A program made the position numbers and the translations under genes. Under the pieces are notes generated by a model. The model saw only the letters and a list, made by a program, of their open reading frames with translations, had not been told where the DNA came from and searched no databases. This document shows, in pieces, positions 25,913 to 34,828 of a DNA stretch of 62,330 bases. Numbering within the stretch: the stretch's first letter is position 1; every line of letters begins with the position of its first letter. The DNA lies in assembly GCA_009991595.1 (NCBI GenBank), contig JAACVK010000038.1, forward strand, positions 1 to 62,330. Reading direction: 5' to 3'. Source of the stretch: a bacterium (GTDB lineage Bacteria; Bdellovibrionota; UBA2428).

Positions 25913-26677
25913 CTAGTGCTTATGAAAGATTTTTTGCGCTTCCCAAATTGCGATGGCCGCAGCATTGGAGACATTTAAGGACTCCACGGCCGCATGAAGC
26001 GGGATACTGATCTTAGTATTTGATATTTCTACGTATTTTGGTGAAACACCCCAATGCTCAGAACCCATGATCCAAACCAATCCGTGGACATCCGTCTTGT
26101 CCATATAAGCAGATATCGGATCACCAGAGGCATCTAGACTAAGAACATCAAGTCCACGCTCTCTTGCAAGCTCTAGAAACTCCAAAGGTCTTGAGCTTTG
26201 ATAGATGGGAACCCGAAAGGAAGCACCCACCGACACGTGAGAAACTGTTCCATTGAAAGGGCACTGATCCTTTGTCCCAATGACAACCCCCTTAACGCCA
26301 AGGGCGGCAGCACTTCTTAAAATAGCACCAAAGTTTTGTGGGTCTTGAATACGATCCAGCAGCAACCACTGACCGCCCTTATCAAGCTGATCGCTCACCG
26401 TATCCTTTAACTTGTTAAAATTCAGGAGCGGAAACTCTTGGATTTTTGCAGCCACTCCCTGAGTGCGCTTATCATCCAAGGCCTTTGGTAGTCGCTCGAC
26501 CACATTCGCCTTGAGTCCCAATTGATCATTCAATTTCTTAAGGAGGGCATTTAGCTCGTGGTCAACTTGATTGGATTTTTGGACAAGAATCTCTAAAATC
26601 AATTCAGGATAACTTTCCCCACACGCTTCAATACTATGAAGCCCCCAAATCCACTCGCTCTTCATATCGCCCTTCAT
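25913..26677 (-). CDS. rlmB: RlmB/TrmH-family 23S rRNA 2'-O-methyltransferase
   Basis: 254 residues (or 250 from ATG 26665). SpoU/TrmH-family motifs are in order: LLDRIQDPQNFGAILRSA (motif 1, about residues 125-142), WIMGSEHWGVS (motif 2) and IPLHAAVESLNVSNAAAI (motif 3, the SAM-binding trefoil knot). The N-terminal part matches the substrate-binding domain (WGLHSIEACG). Family members methylate G2251 of 23S rRNA; a tRNA or other rRNA target cannot be excluded. It starts directly at the pyrF stop, so it is in the same operon, and precedes tRNA-Thr. Confidence 0.8.
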   Translation of the reverse strand: MKGDMKSEWIWGLHSIEACGESYPELILEILVQKSNQVDHELNALLKKLNDQLGLKANVVERLPKALDDKRTQGVAAKIQEFPLLNFNKLKDTVSDQLDKGGQWLLLDRIQDPQNFGAILRSAAALGVKGVVIGTKDQCPFNGTVSHVSVGASFRVPIYQSSRPLEFLELARERGLDVLSLDASGDPISAYMDKTDVHGLVWIMGSEHWGVSPKYVEISNTKISIPLHAAVESLNVSNAAAIAIWEAQKIFHKH

Positions 26678-27370
26678 CTAGGAGATCTCGCTTATAATCT
26701 TTTTTGCAACGGCTCTCGGATTGTCCGCCTGATAAACACTTCGACCAACAACCAACATACTCACACCTTTAGAAACAGCTTCAGCAACCGTATAACTGCG
26801 CTTTTGATCACTGTGCTGACTTTCGCCAGCTAAACGAATACCGGGACAAACACAAAAGGCATTAGGAACAATTTCTTTAATCGCCTGAACTTCTGCTACA
26901 GAAGAAACAAAGGACTTAATCCCGCAAGACAGGCCCAAGCTAACCAAACGACGAACCTGCTTTTTGCAGTTAGCTTCAACACCAAGTTCTTTCAATTCAG
27001 CGTCATCCATTGAGGTTAAAACACTGACCCCTAAAATGGTCATGTCGGTCTGCTTAGCGGCCTCTTGTGCAGCCATTAAGACTGATCGCCCAGAGCTTAA
27101 ATGCACGGTTAAATAACTGGCGCCCAATTTGGCCCAAGCATGAACCGCAGATTTTACCTGAGAAGGAATGTCATAAAGCTTAGCGTCTATGAAAAATGGT
27201 ATTCCCTGCTCTTTTAAATATTCAAAATCTTCTGTGCGAAGTTTTGGCAATAGACGTAAGCCAATCTTGACGACCAAATCTAAATCTTCAAAGTTTTTTA
27301 CTGTTGCCAAAAAAGATCGACGGTCTTCGTAATCAAGGGCGACACACAAACAAGCGTTAGAATTAGGCAT
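26678..27370 (-). CDS. pyrF: orotidine 5'-phosphate decarboxylase
   Basis: 230 residues from ATG 27370 (GGTGAGG just upstream; an ATG at 27391 would lie deeper in the preceding gene). The N-terminal strand VALDYEDR, the catalytic FIDAKLYDIP (Asp-x-Lys-x-x-Asp), TVHLSSG and the C-terminal CPGIR and LVVGRSVY phosphate-binding segments identify it. It decarboxylates OMP to UMP in pyrimidine synthesis. It overlaps the end of the response regulator gene by 8 bases, so it is part of the same unit. Confidence 0.92.
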   Translation of the reverse strand: MPNSNACLCVALDYEDRRSFLATVKNFEDLDLVVKIGLRLLPKLRTEDFEYLKEQGIPFFIDAKLYDIPSQVKSAVHAWAKLGASYLTVHLSSGRSVLMAAQEAAKQTDMTILGVSVLTSMDDAELKELGVEANCKKQVRRLVSLGLSCGIKSFVSSVAEVQAIKEIVPNAFCVCPGIRLAGESQHSDQKRSYTVAEAVSKGVSMLVVGRSVYQADNPRAVAKKIISEIS

Positions 27371-28754
27371 CCTCACCCCTTTGTGGACCAATTCCGTATT
27401 GCTTCAACTTCCTGTGAAGGTGAGCTCGCTCCAAGCCTAAAGACTCGGCAGTTTTAGTGACGTTGCCACCCAAACTCTCTAAACGCTGTTGAAGTATAAC
27501 TTTCTCAAATTCGGCCCGTAGGGCGCGCAGCGCTCCACCTGGATCAGAAACACTACTTAAGCTTTGGCCTTGTTCACTCGCACCAATGGCTGCTTGAATT
27601 TCATCAGGCAAATCAGAAATTCCTAACTGGTCTACACCATCGTTCATAATCAACATCCGCTCCAAAAGGTTCTTCAGTTCGCGGACATTTCCGGGCCAAT
27701 CATAACCCTTCATCCAATCGATCAAAGTTGAATCCACTCGGGGAGCTTTCTTGCCTGATTCATTGGCAACAACCTCAACAAAGTGAGAGGCCAATTCTTG
27801 AACATCTTCTAAGCGTTCGCGTAGTGGAGGAACACGGATTTGAACAACCCCCAACCTCATCATTAAATCTTGGGAGTAACTCCCCTTCTCAACCAGCTTG
27901 CCCAGCTCTTCTCTAGCCCCAGCCACCACTCGACAAGTGGCTGGAACGGACTGATCACCCCCCAGTCGGAAGAAGCTTCCTTCCTGAAGTGTTTGAACCA
28001 ATTTAGCTTGAAGCTCTTGGCTTAGACTAGAAATCTCATCAAGAAAGATTGTGCCATTCATTGTTTGCTCAATACGCCCCTGTTTAATCTTTCCCCCAGC
28101 CTTGGGATGGCTTGATGCCAAGCCAAAGAGCTCTTCATCCAAAGCATCTCCACTGTAGGCCGCGCAGTTGAGAACAAGGTAGGGTGCTTCTCTACGAGCA
28201 CTTAACTGGTGGATCAACCGAGCACAAAGCTCTTTACCACTACCATCTTCACCCATGATTAAAACATTTGAATTGGATACGGCCGTTTTGTGTAAATCAG
28301 CCTTCAAAGACTTTACTGCTCCGGAACCACCGATCAAAGTTCCACGATTTAATATTTGATGACTCAATCGAACGTTTTCTTCTTTGAGGGTTTTGGTCTC
28401 CAAGGCATTCTTTAAAACGACCAAAACCTTATCCAGCTCAAGTGGCTTTTCTAAAAAGTCATAAGCGCCTAAGCGTATCGCTTTGATGGCTAACTCAATA
28501 TTTCCATGACCTGACATCATAATAGGAACCACATTGGGATGATTCTCACGAGTGAACTCTAACAATTCAATGCCATCTCCCTCGGGGAACCAAACATCGA
28601 AAAGCGCAACATCAACAGAAGAGCTTTTCATTATCTCAATGGCTTCCTTGGGTAAGGAACAACTCGTTACTTCGTAACCTTCGTCCTTAAGAGCAAAGGA
28701 CAAAGAACTTTGGATATCTATTTCGTCGTCGACAATGAGTATATTTCTAGCCAT
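27363..28754 (-). CDS. NtrC/NtrX-like response regulator lacking GAFTGA
   Basis: 463 residues. The receiver domain has Asp9-Asp10, phosphoacceptor Asp53 (ALFDVWFP) and Lys103. The AAA+ domain has Walker A GEDGSGKE (168-175) and GTIFLDE (234-240). The C-terminal Fis-type HTH reads VTKTAESLGLERAHLHRKL. The sigma-54 contact loop, normally GAFTGA, is replaced by SHPKAG (215-220) with loop length unchanged, so it probably does not activate sigma-54 polymerase in the standard way. The gene follows the NtrY-like kinase by 5 bases and is its likely partner. It may regulate via DNA binding, as NtrC of Rhodobacter capsulatus acts on sigma-70 promoters. Confidence 0.85.
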   Translation of the reverse strand: MARNILIVDDEIDIQSSLSFALKDEGYEVTSCSLPKEAIEIMKSSSVDVALFDVWFPEGDGIELLEFTRENHPNVVPIMMSGHGNIELAIKAIRLGAYDFLEKPLELDKVLVVLKNALETKTLKEENVRLSHQILNRGTLIGGSGAVKSLKADLHKTAVSNSNVLIMGEDGSGKELCARLIHQLSARREAPYLVLNCAAYSGDALDEELFGLASSHPKAGGKIKQGRIEQTMNGTIFLDEISSLSQELQAKLVQTLQEGSFFRLGGDQSVPATCRVVAGAREELGKLVEKGSYSQDLMMRLGVVQIRVPPLRERLEDVQELASHFVEVVANESGKKAPRVDSTLIDWMKGYDWPGNVRELKNLLERMLIMNDGVDQLGISDLPDEIQAAIGASEQGQSLSSVSDPGGALRALRAEFEKVILQQRLESLGGNVTKTAESLGLERAHLHRKLKQYGIGPQRGEDA

Positions 28755-28759
28755 GTCTG

Positions 28760-31042
28760 CTAAGCATCCACAACTAGACGAGGAAGTTCAAGGACAAAGA
28801 GTCCATAGGAAGCTTCTTCGCAACGCACGCGCCCTCGGTGCTCAACTGCAATGCGGCGCACAATGGGCAAACCCAATCCAAGCCCCGAAGCCTTTGAGGT
28901 CATGTAGGGATCAAAAATCTTGTCACGCAAGCCAGGAGAAACCCCTGGGCCATTGTCTTGAAAGCTCAGCTTCACATAGGGCTCTCGGTCAAAGAGCTCT
29001 TGAATCAACACTTCAAAGCGAGGCTTCTCTACCTTAGCCTCTTCCATACTATGAATTGCGTTGTCAGCAAGATTCACCACCACTCTTCGAATGTGTTCAG
29101 GGTCAGCCATCACGAGCGGCTTCTTTTCCTTAATAAAGTTACTGAAGACCAATTCACAGTGTGGATGAGTAAATCGATAGTCCTCTATTATTTCTTCTAT
29201 CAGTTCAGCCACATTGACTTGTTTAAATTGTGGTTCAGGCATTTTTGCGAATTGAGAAAACTCTCGCACCAAATCTCGAATCACCTTCACCTGCTTTTGA
29301 ATTTGCTGGCAGCATTCTCTAAAAATATCCTCATCGGGATTGGTGCCCGGATTGCGCGCCAAGCGTCGAAGCATTCTATCAGCTGAAATCTGAACAGGCG
29401 TCAGAGGGTTTTTTATTTCGTGAGCCACTCGCTTAGTAACCTCTTGCCAGGCAGCCAAACGCTCCAATCGGGCTGCATCTGAAACATCCTCCATAATAAT
29501 CAGCCATCCCAACTCTTCCGCGTGATCATCCAAGAGCAAAATCCCAGTCGCGCGAACCGTTCTTAAAGACAAACTTCTACCCGCACCTCGGCTAAGTTCA
29601 AATATTCGGTCCACCGGGTCGCCTTTATTCAGGCGAACTTCATCTAACCAGGCCTTTGATTCATCCACTCCACCCACGTTTTGAAAAACTTCACGCCAGT
29701 GCATACCGCTCACGGACATCACATCTTTGGACTCTCTAAACGCAGACGAAGCAAAGCCCAGAGCATCCTTGTTAACTCTTTGAACGCGCTTGTTTGCATC
29801 TAGCGCAACAACCCCACGCCGAATACTAGACAAAAGTGTTTCGAGATATTTCTCACGCTCTTCCAAGCCTTTCACCAAGAGACGAAGCTGATGGTTAGCT
29901 TTCTCTAGCTTTTGACCACGTCGACCAACCTCTTCCCCCATAAGGTTAAAGGCGGCCTTAAGAACCTCTAAATCGGGAGCCTCCTTACTTAAGAAGCCCT
30001 CGCTTTTTCTAAAAATAGGTGTCGGGATTCGGTAACTCCACTGTCCCTTTCGGAAGGCTTCGGTGGCTTTCATAAGATCGGCCACAGGCTCTGTAACCTG
30101 GCGGGTCACATAAAGACCAAACCAGGACACCACAAAAAGATTCAAAGCAAACAAGGTCATTAAAACCAAAGAGTAATTCGTCTTGAGCGTGTTTTTAATT
30201 TCTTGAGTTTGTTTGTAACTAGAAAGTGCTGACTCGAGCTCTTTCATTCGAGTCTTCATGGCTAGAGGAACCACTTTACTTAAGACAACGACAAAGGAGC
30301 TATACGGCTTTTTCACCAAATAAAACTGCTGAACTAAATCACTCCCCCCTATTTGCCGAATCAACTGAAAAGATTCACCTGCAAAAACTCTCTCCAAAGA
30401 ATCACTTGCGGCCCGAGGAATATGAGACCCCTTATCTCGCTGCACTTTAATGGGAGCACGAAGGCGATCAAAATAGACTTCAACACCATCCACAGGATAG
30501 CGACCAACCAAGTTCTGCAAACCAGACTCATTGAGTTTAACCTTACCGCGGGCAAACTCATCCACCATATTCTTCAGATAAAAGCTGAGGTCCGATTCAA
30601 TGTCTTCATAATGAAGCTTCGTAATATTTTGCGCATCGTAGAGAGCGCCAGCAACTTGGCCACCGAACCACTGATCAAAACCCTGTCGAATCACATAAGT
30701 GCTTCCGACAAAAAGCAATACCGATGGAAGCAAGGCAAAGCCCACAAGCGCAGTAACCATCTTCCACCTGAGCGAAGAGCCCAGCTTGCCGCTTCGACGA
30801 TCGAGCCATGCCTTAATGATGTTTCGAAAGACAAGAAATAAAAGTAGGCCAATGATCAGCAGGTTCAGAATCCCCAAAGCGAAGAATAAAAGACCTTGAA
30901 GAAAGCCATACCCCTGATCTTCTCGACTAACGATGGCTTGAACGATGAGCGAGACAATGAACAGAACCAAAACGAGCAAGGCTGTGCGCACCTCTCTCCT
31001 GCGTTTTTGTCGCTCTGAAGGACTCGGCTCTAAATGTGCCAC
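28760..31042 (-). CDS. NtrY-like membrane sensor histidine kinase
   Basis: 760 residues. There are three transmembrane segments near the N-terminus (about 18-110), a large extracytoplasmic domain, another span at about 290-310, then HAMP (about 310-365), a coiled linker, a PAS domain (LDANKRVQRVN), HisKA with phospho-His in RVAHEIKNPLTP, and HATPase (NLADNAIHSMEEA, DNGPGVSP, GLGLGLPIVRR). This architecture and the H-box are characteristic of NtrY. It phosphorylates the response regulator encoded 5 bases downstream. NtrY/NtrX pairs are linked to nitrogen, redox or envelope signals; the input here is unknown. Confidence 0.88.
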   Translation of the reverse strand: MAHLEPSPSERQKRRREVRTALLVLVLFIVSLIVQAIVSREDQGYGFLQGLLFFALGILNLLIIGLLLFLVFRNIIKAWLDRRSGKLGSSLRWKMVTALVGFALLPSVLLFVGSTYVIRQGFDQWFGGQVAGALYDAQNITKLHYEDIESDLSFYLKNMVDEFARGKVKLNESGLQNLVGRYPVDGVEVYFDRLRAPIKVQRDKGSHIPRAASDSLERVFAGESFQLIRQIGGSDLVQQFYLVKKPYSSFVVVLSKVVPLAMKTRMKELESALSSYKQTQEIKNTLKTNYSLVLMTLFALNLFVVSWFGLYVTRQVTEPVADLMKATEAFRKGQWSYRIPTPIFRKSEGFLSKEAPDLEVLKAAFNLMGEEVGRRGQKLEKANHQLRLLVKGLEEREKYLETLLSSIRRGVVALDANKRVQRVNKDALGFASSAFRESKDVMSVSGMHWREVFQNVGGVDESKAWLDEVRLNKGDPVDRIFELSRGAGRSLSLRTVRATGILLLDDHAEELGWLIIMEDVSDAARLERLAAWQEVTKRVAHEIKNPLTPVQISADRMLRRLARNPGTNPDEDIFRECCQQIQKQVKVIRDLVREFSQFAKMPEPQFKQVNVAELIEEIIEDYRFTHPHCELVFSNFIKEKKPLVMADPEHIRRVVVNLADNAIHSMEEAKVEKPRFEVLIQELFDREPYVKLSFQDNGPGVSPGLRDKIFDPYMTSKASGLGLGLPIVRRIAVEHRGRVRCEEASYGLFVLELPRLVVDA

Positions 31043-31112
31043 CCCTACAAGCTAACCTTAGCCCTAAAAGCTTGCAAGCAAGCAGAGTCTAATGGGGAGC
31101 AAAGAAAATGAT

Positions 31113-32087
31113 TTATCCCTCAAGAACTACTTTGCCGTTATTCTTGAGAACGGCCTGAACCAAGGCACCGGCTTTGACGGCCTGAGAAAGAGTTCGAAGA
31201 TGCATTTGATGCCCTGCTTTTTCAGTAGAGATGGTTCCCAATATCGGACGACCAAGGAGAGCAAAGTCTCCGATAGAATCAAGTAGTTTGTGGGCTGCAA
31301 GCTCGTTGGCCACACGAAAGCCGCCCTCATTCCAAACCTTCGCTCCATCTAACAAAAGCGCATTTTCGAGACTGGCCCCACGGATCAAGCCCTTTTCAAC
31401 TAGAGTTTCTAACTCATGCTTGAAACCAAATGTTCGAGCAGAAGCAATGTCTTTTTCAAAGGTCTCACGTCCCAGCAATGGGTTCATCCAATCAATTGAG
31501 AAGTTACTTTTCTGTTGCCAAGGCCCACCAAAATCAACCTGGCAAACATAGTGACTACTCTTCATGTCTTCCGAGGGAAGGATAGTAACTCTCCGACCTT
31601 CGTCCACAAAATCGAAATCCTTAACGGCTAGCCAAACTTTTCTCTCAGCAGGAAGTTCTTCCGACTGAAAAACACTCAAATACGTCCACTCTTTTGAAGA
31701 CCCATCTAGGATAGGCATTTCAAGGACGTGGTCCTGGCTTGCATCAACATCAATTTTCACTTTGTAGTTTTGAATATCATAAATATAGGCCGAGGCTAAA
31801 AAGTGCTCCACGGTTCCAAGTTCAAAACGTCTCTTTGAAGAACCACGTAAAACCAAAGCCGTTGAACGAGTCGTGCCACTTAATCGCGACCAAACAGCTG
31901 GAGCAGAATATTCAACGCCTTCAATTTGAGTAGAAAACTCAAGCCAATCAATGTTTGAACTTTTCTCTAAAGAGACCTCATTGGTAAGGCCCGTGTGCAA
32001 GCCAGGACCGCGCACTCTGTAGTTATGCGGCTCTGATCGAACTGATTGCCGAATTGTGTATTCAGCGCTTTGAGTGCCTCTGTGCAT
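31113..32087 (-). CDS. lpxC: UDP-3-O-acyl-N-acetylglucosamine deacetylase
   Basis: 324 residues. LpxC hallmarks are present: RGPGLHTG (about 26-33), GTVEHFLAS (Glu94, His95), EMPILDGSS, ASARTFGF, AAHKLLDSIGD (zinc ligands His266 and Asp270) and AGHQMH (His293). It catalyses the committed step of lipid A synthesis, which shows the organism makes LPS. Several positions differ from proteobacterial consensus (QMHLRTL in place of the usual NN-containing segment). A 190-base gap separates it from the next upstream gene; monocistronic. Confidence 0.92.
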   Translation of the reverse strand: MHRGTQSAEYTIRQSVRSEPHNYRVRGPGLHTGLTNEVSLEKSSNIDWLEFSTQIEGVEYSAPAVWSRLSGTTRSTALVLRGSSKRRFELGTVEHFLASAYIYDIQNYKVKIDVDASQDHVLEMPILDGSSKEWTYLSVFQSEELPAERKVWLAVKDFDFVDEGRRVTILPSEDMKSSHYVCQVDFGGPWQQKSNFSIDWMNPLLGRETFEKDIASARTFGFKHELETLVEKGLIRGASLENALLLDGAKVWNEGGFRVANELAAHKLLDSIGDFALLGRPILGTISTEKAGHQMHLRTLSQAVKAGALVQAVLKNNGKVVLEG

Positions 32088-32226
32088 TCGAGTTTGTGAT
32101 CCTTTAACTTCAACAACTTAGATACTCTACTATTTTAACTCTTTGCACCCTGTTAAGGCAAAAATTACTAGGTAGACGCCAAGGATGTGTGGCGTTTATG
32201 CAACACATTTAAGGCTGTCAAAATAC

Positions 32227-33318
32227 CTACAAGTCTAAACTCGGCTGAGCCGAAGCTGGGAGCTCAGCCCCTAAGTGTTTGTAGGCCTTATGGCTAGCGA
32301 CTCGCCCTCGAGGGGTCCTCAATAGAAAACCAGTTTTCAAAAGGAAAGGCTCTACGGTTTCCTCCAGAGTGCGCCGATCCTCACTCAATGAAGCTGCAAT
32401 CGACTCAATTCCGGCAGGGCCACCGTTAAACTGCTCAATGAGCACCTTCAAAAAAGAACGATCCAAGGGTTGCAAACCCAACTCGTCAACATCCAAAAAG
32501 TCTAAAGCGGCATGAACGACTTGGGCACCTTTTCGCCCCTCACCGCCTGCCTCATGAAGCATTTGATGAGCTTCGGCAGAAATGTCTCCGCCATTTTCCA
32601 TCACATGCAAAATATCGCGCACTCGAGCAAGCAATCGATTTGTAATTCTAGGGGTGCCGCGAGAACGTCCAGCTACAGCGTTAAATTCATCGGCGCTCAA
32701 TTCAATACCAAGAATTTTTGCAGAACGCTTTAAAATTCTAACCATCTCTTCTTTGGAATAAAAATCCAAATTTAAATGAATACCAAAACGATCACGCAAA
32801 GGTCCGGTCAATCGTCCTGCTTGGGTAGTGGCTCCCACCAAGGTAAAAGGCTTCACAGGCAAAGTCACCGCTTGAGCGGCCGCACCTTCGCCCAAAATAA
32901 CTTGAATTTGAAAATCTTCAATAGCTGGGTAAAGAGCCTCTTCAACATGATTACTGAGACGATGAATCTCGTCGATGAACAAAACGTCGCCTTGTTTTAA
33001 ATTACTCAAGATTGAAAGCAAATCCACAGGCTTTGAGAGCGTTGGCCCCGAAGTGACGTGTATGTTTCCACGCATTTCATGAGCAACGATGTGAGCCAAA
33101 GTTGTTTTACCCAAACCAGGAGGTCCGGATAAAAGCACATGATCCAAAACAGCATTGCGCGCTCGTGCGGCTGCCATAAAAACTTCTAGCCTAGAGGTTA
33201 CGGCTTTCTGCCCAACATAATCTTGAAGGTGCTTAGGCCGAAGAGCGTTTTCATGGATCGTTTCTACGACGGCATCGCTATTTAAATCCTCTAAAGGAAG
33301 CTTCTCTTTCTTACTCAC
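32227..33318 (-). CDS. ruvB: Holliday junction branch-migration ATPase RuvB
   Basis: 363 residues with Walker A GPPGLGKTT, Walker B DEIHRL, sensor 1 GATTQAGRLTGPLRDRFG, arginine finger region GTPRITNRLLAR and the C-terminal winged helix (FLLKTGFLLRTPRGR). It is the hexameric motor that drives branch migration with RuvA. Its start overlaps the ruvA stop by 4 bases. Order on the minus strand is small membrane protein, ruvC, ruvA, ruvB. Confidence 0.97.
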   Translation of the reverse strand: MSKKEKLPLEDLNSDAVVETIHENALRPKHLQDYVGQKAVTSRLEVFMAAARARNAVLDHVLLSGPPGLGKTTLAHIVAHEMRGNIHVTSGPTLSKPVDLLSILSNLKQGDVLFIDEIHRLSNHVEEALYPAIEDFQIQVILGEGAAAQAVTLPVKPFTLVGATTQAGRLTGPLRDRFGIHLNLDFYSKEEMVRILKRSAKILGIELSADEFNAVAGRSRGTPRITNRLLARVRDILHVMENGGDISAEAHQMLHEAGGEGRKGAQVVHAALDFLDVDELGLQPLDRSFLKVLIEQFNGGPAGIESIAASLSEDRRTLEETVEPFLLKTGFLLRTPRGRVASHKAYKHLGAELPASAQPSLDL

Positions 33319-34070
33319 ACTCCACCTTCAAATTCTGCACGCCTCACGCCGCGGTCACCCCATTTCATAAGCATCTTTTGAAGCAACGCTGCCTGGTCCA
33401 TCTCACTCAAGTCTATACCATCGTTCACGATATTTTGATAAAGAGTGAAAGCATCTTCAGAGCTAATCCCCAATCGCTCCAAACCTTTTAATAAAGCCGG
33501 AGACAAAGTAATTCGCGATTTGGGGGCCTCTGACCTTGAAGCCTTCTTTGATTGATCCTCTGTTAAATGAGGAGTCTCTGCTTTGATGGAACTTTCAGCG
33601 TTGGCCTCTAAAACAGGTAAAAACTTCTGCTTATTGTTCTGTAAACCTTGCGCAAATTGGGCCAACCCCTTGGGCCCAACACCTGCCACTTTAAACATTT
33701 TCGGGTTTTCACCAAACAACAAGGCTCGAACTCCTTCGACCCCCAACTTCCCAAGAATACTTGCAGCTTTTTTAGGACCAAGAGAAGGAAGCTCTTTTAT
33801 AAGAGCAAATAAATTGCGCTGTTGAAGACTCTCAAAAGCAAAAAGACTTTCTTCATCTTCTTTAAGAACTTGTGCCAAAAAAATCCAATGCCATTGGTTC
33901 GCGCTTTCGCTGAGTTGATTCAAAAAAATCTCATTGTGCATTTCGAGCATCAAAGCCCATCCGTTCGAGTCTTCCACAACACAAGTTGCGTTCTTCATTT
34001 GTGCGGGGGTGTTCCAATCGGGAACAAATCGAGCCTTAACGGCGAACTTCGGTCCAAACTTTGATGCCAT
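33315..34070 (-). CDS. ruvA: RuvA, divergent N-terminal domain
   Basis: 251 residues from ATG 34070 (frame open to 34106, deeper in ruvC). The central domain has both helix-hairpin-helix motifs (LIKELPSLGPKKAASILGKLG and FKVAGVGPKGLAQF) that grip Holliday junction DNA. The C-terminal part (ALLKGLERLGISSEDAF) resembles domain III, which contacts RuvB. The N-terminal OB domain is poorly conserved and lacks the usual MI-x-x-L-x-G start. The protein is longer than the usual 190-205 residues, owing to a linker (about 150-195). Position between ruvC and ruvB confirms the call. Confidence 0.85.
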   Translation of the reverse strand: MASKFGPKFAVKARFVPDWNTPAQMKNATCVVEDSNGWALMLEMHNEIFLNQLSESANQWHWIFLAQVLKEDEESLFAFESLQQRNLFALIKELPSLGPKKAASILGKLGVEGVRALLFGENPKMFKVAGVGPKGLAQFAQGLQNNKQKFLPVLEANAESSIKAETPHLTEDQSKKASRSEAPKSRITLSPALLKGLERLGISSEDAFTLYQNIVNDGIDLSEMDQAALLQKMLMKWGDRGVRRAEFEGGV

Positions 34071-34581
34071 TCCTCTTGTTATGAACAATCCAAGCGGTCC
34101 AGGCAATAGCTAGCGCATCGAAGGCATCAGCTCCCAATCCCTCTAACTCCTGATCAGCGCTAAGTTGCCGAAAACGCATGGTAAGCATCTTCTCAACGGC
34201 CTCTTTATTGGAAGCACCGCTTCCAGTAGCGACTCTTTTAATCTCGGTGGGGCTAAGCTCGATCAAACGATCAGTGGCGTGCGAAAGCTCTTCATACACT
34301 TTTAGACGCAAGACACCGCGCGCTTCACTTAGAGTCAAAGCACTGGAAATGTTCTTAAAGGCGACGGCCTTCTCAAGACCAACCAGGCGAGGATTGAAGC
34401 GCTGAAGAAGTAAGGAGGCAGACTCAGCCAACAACTCCAAACGAGAACCTAAAGCTCGCTTAGGGTTTCCCTTAATTAAATTCCAAGTTCCAGCTTCTAA
34501 AATATTTAAACGAGACTCTTCAACATCTAGAACACAGTAACCACAGTTTCTGGATCCAGGATCGAGCCCCAGCACTCTCAT
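34036..34581 (-). CDS. ruvC: Holliday junction resolvase RuvC
   Basis: 181 residues. RNase H-fold acidic residues are present: GLDPGSRNCGY (Asp7), LVGLEKAVAFKN (Glu about 69) and GADAFDALAIAW (C-terminal Asp pair). SALTLSEARGVL is typical of RuvC. It resolves Holliday junctions after RuvAB branch migration. It overlaps the upstream small gene by 4 bases and the ruvA start by 35 bases, so the three are translationally linked. Confidence 0.95.
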   Translation of the reverse strand: MRVLGLDPGSRNCGYCVLDVEESRLNILEAGTWNLIKGNPKRALGSRLELLAESASLLLQRFNPRLVGLEKAVAFKNISSALTLSEARGVLRLKVYEELSHATDRLIELSPTEIKRVATGSGASNKEAVEKMLTMRFRQLSADQELEGLGADAFDALAIAWTAWIVHNKRNGIKVWTEVRR

Positions 34582-34760
34582 TGCTCTGAAGTTGCCCTTA
34601 CCAACATAACTCCCATTATAAAGCAGGCCACAGAAATGAGTAAGAGCTTCAGCTCAATCTTTGCGTCACTGGTGCTCATCCCTACATACAAAGCATATGG
34701 GGCCAGAATCAATCCAAGCATCTGAAGAAGTTTACCAAAGTGCCAAAGTAACGATTTCAT
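34578..34760 (-). CDS. small two-span membrane protein at the head of the ruv operon
   Basis: 60 residues from ATG 34760. There are two hydrophobic segments (LLQMLGLILAPYALYVGM and KLLLISVACFIMGVMLV), as in many small inner-membrane proteins of unknown role found near ruv genes. The only ribosome site, AAGGG, lies 8 bases upstream and is inside the 3' arm of the terminator of the preceding gene. The frame is open to 34790, but that start would fall in the terminator loop. Its stop overlaps the ruvC start. Confidence 0.5.
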   Translation of the reverse strand: MKSLLWHFGKLLQMLGLILAPYALYVGMSTSDAKIELKLLLISVACFIMGVMLVRATSEQ

Positions 34761-34764
34761 ATAA

Positions 34765-34801
34765 AAAACCCTTTTGCGCCATAGGAGCACAAAAGGGTTT
34801 T
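34765..34801 (-). terminator. intrinsic terminator whose 3' arm holds the next gene's ribosome site
   Basis: Perfect 12-base arms (AAAACCCTTTTG 34765-34776 and its complement 34790-34801) with a 13-base loop, followed on the minus strand by TTTTTTAT and then the ATG at 34760. It ends the gene at 34829-35497. Confidence 0.8.
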
Positions 34802-34828
34802 GCTTACAAGTTTGCTAAGTAGGTCTAC

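Noticed and set aside
30353-30841. 162-codon open frame antisense to the NtrY-like gene
   Set aside because: Entirely antisense to a well-supported kinase domain.
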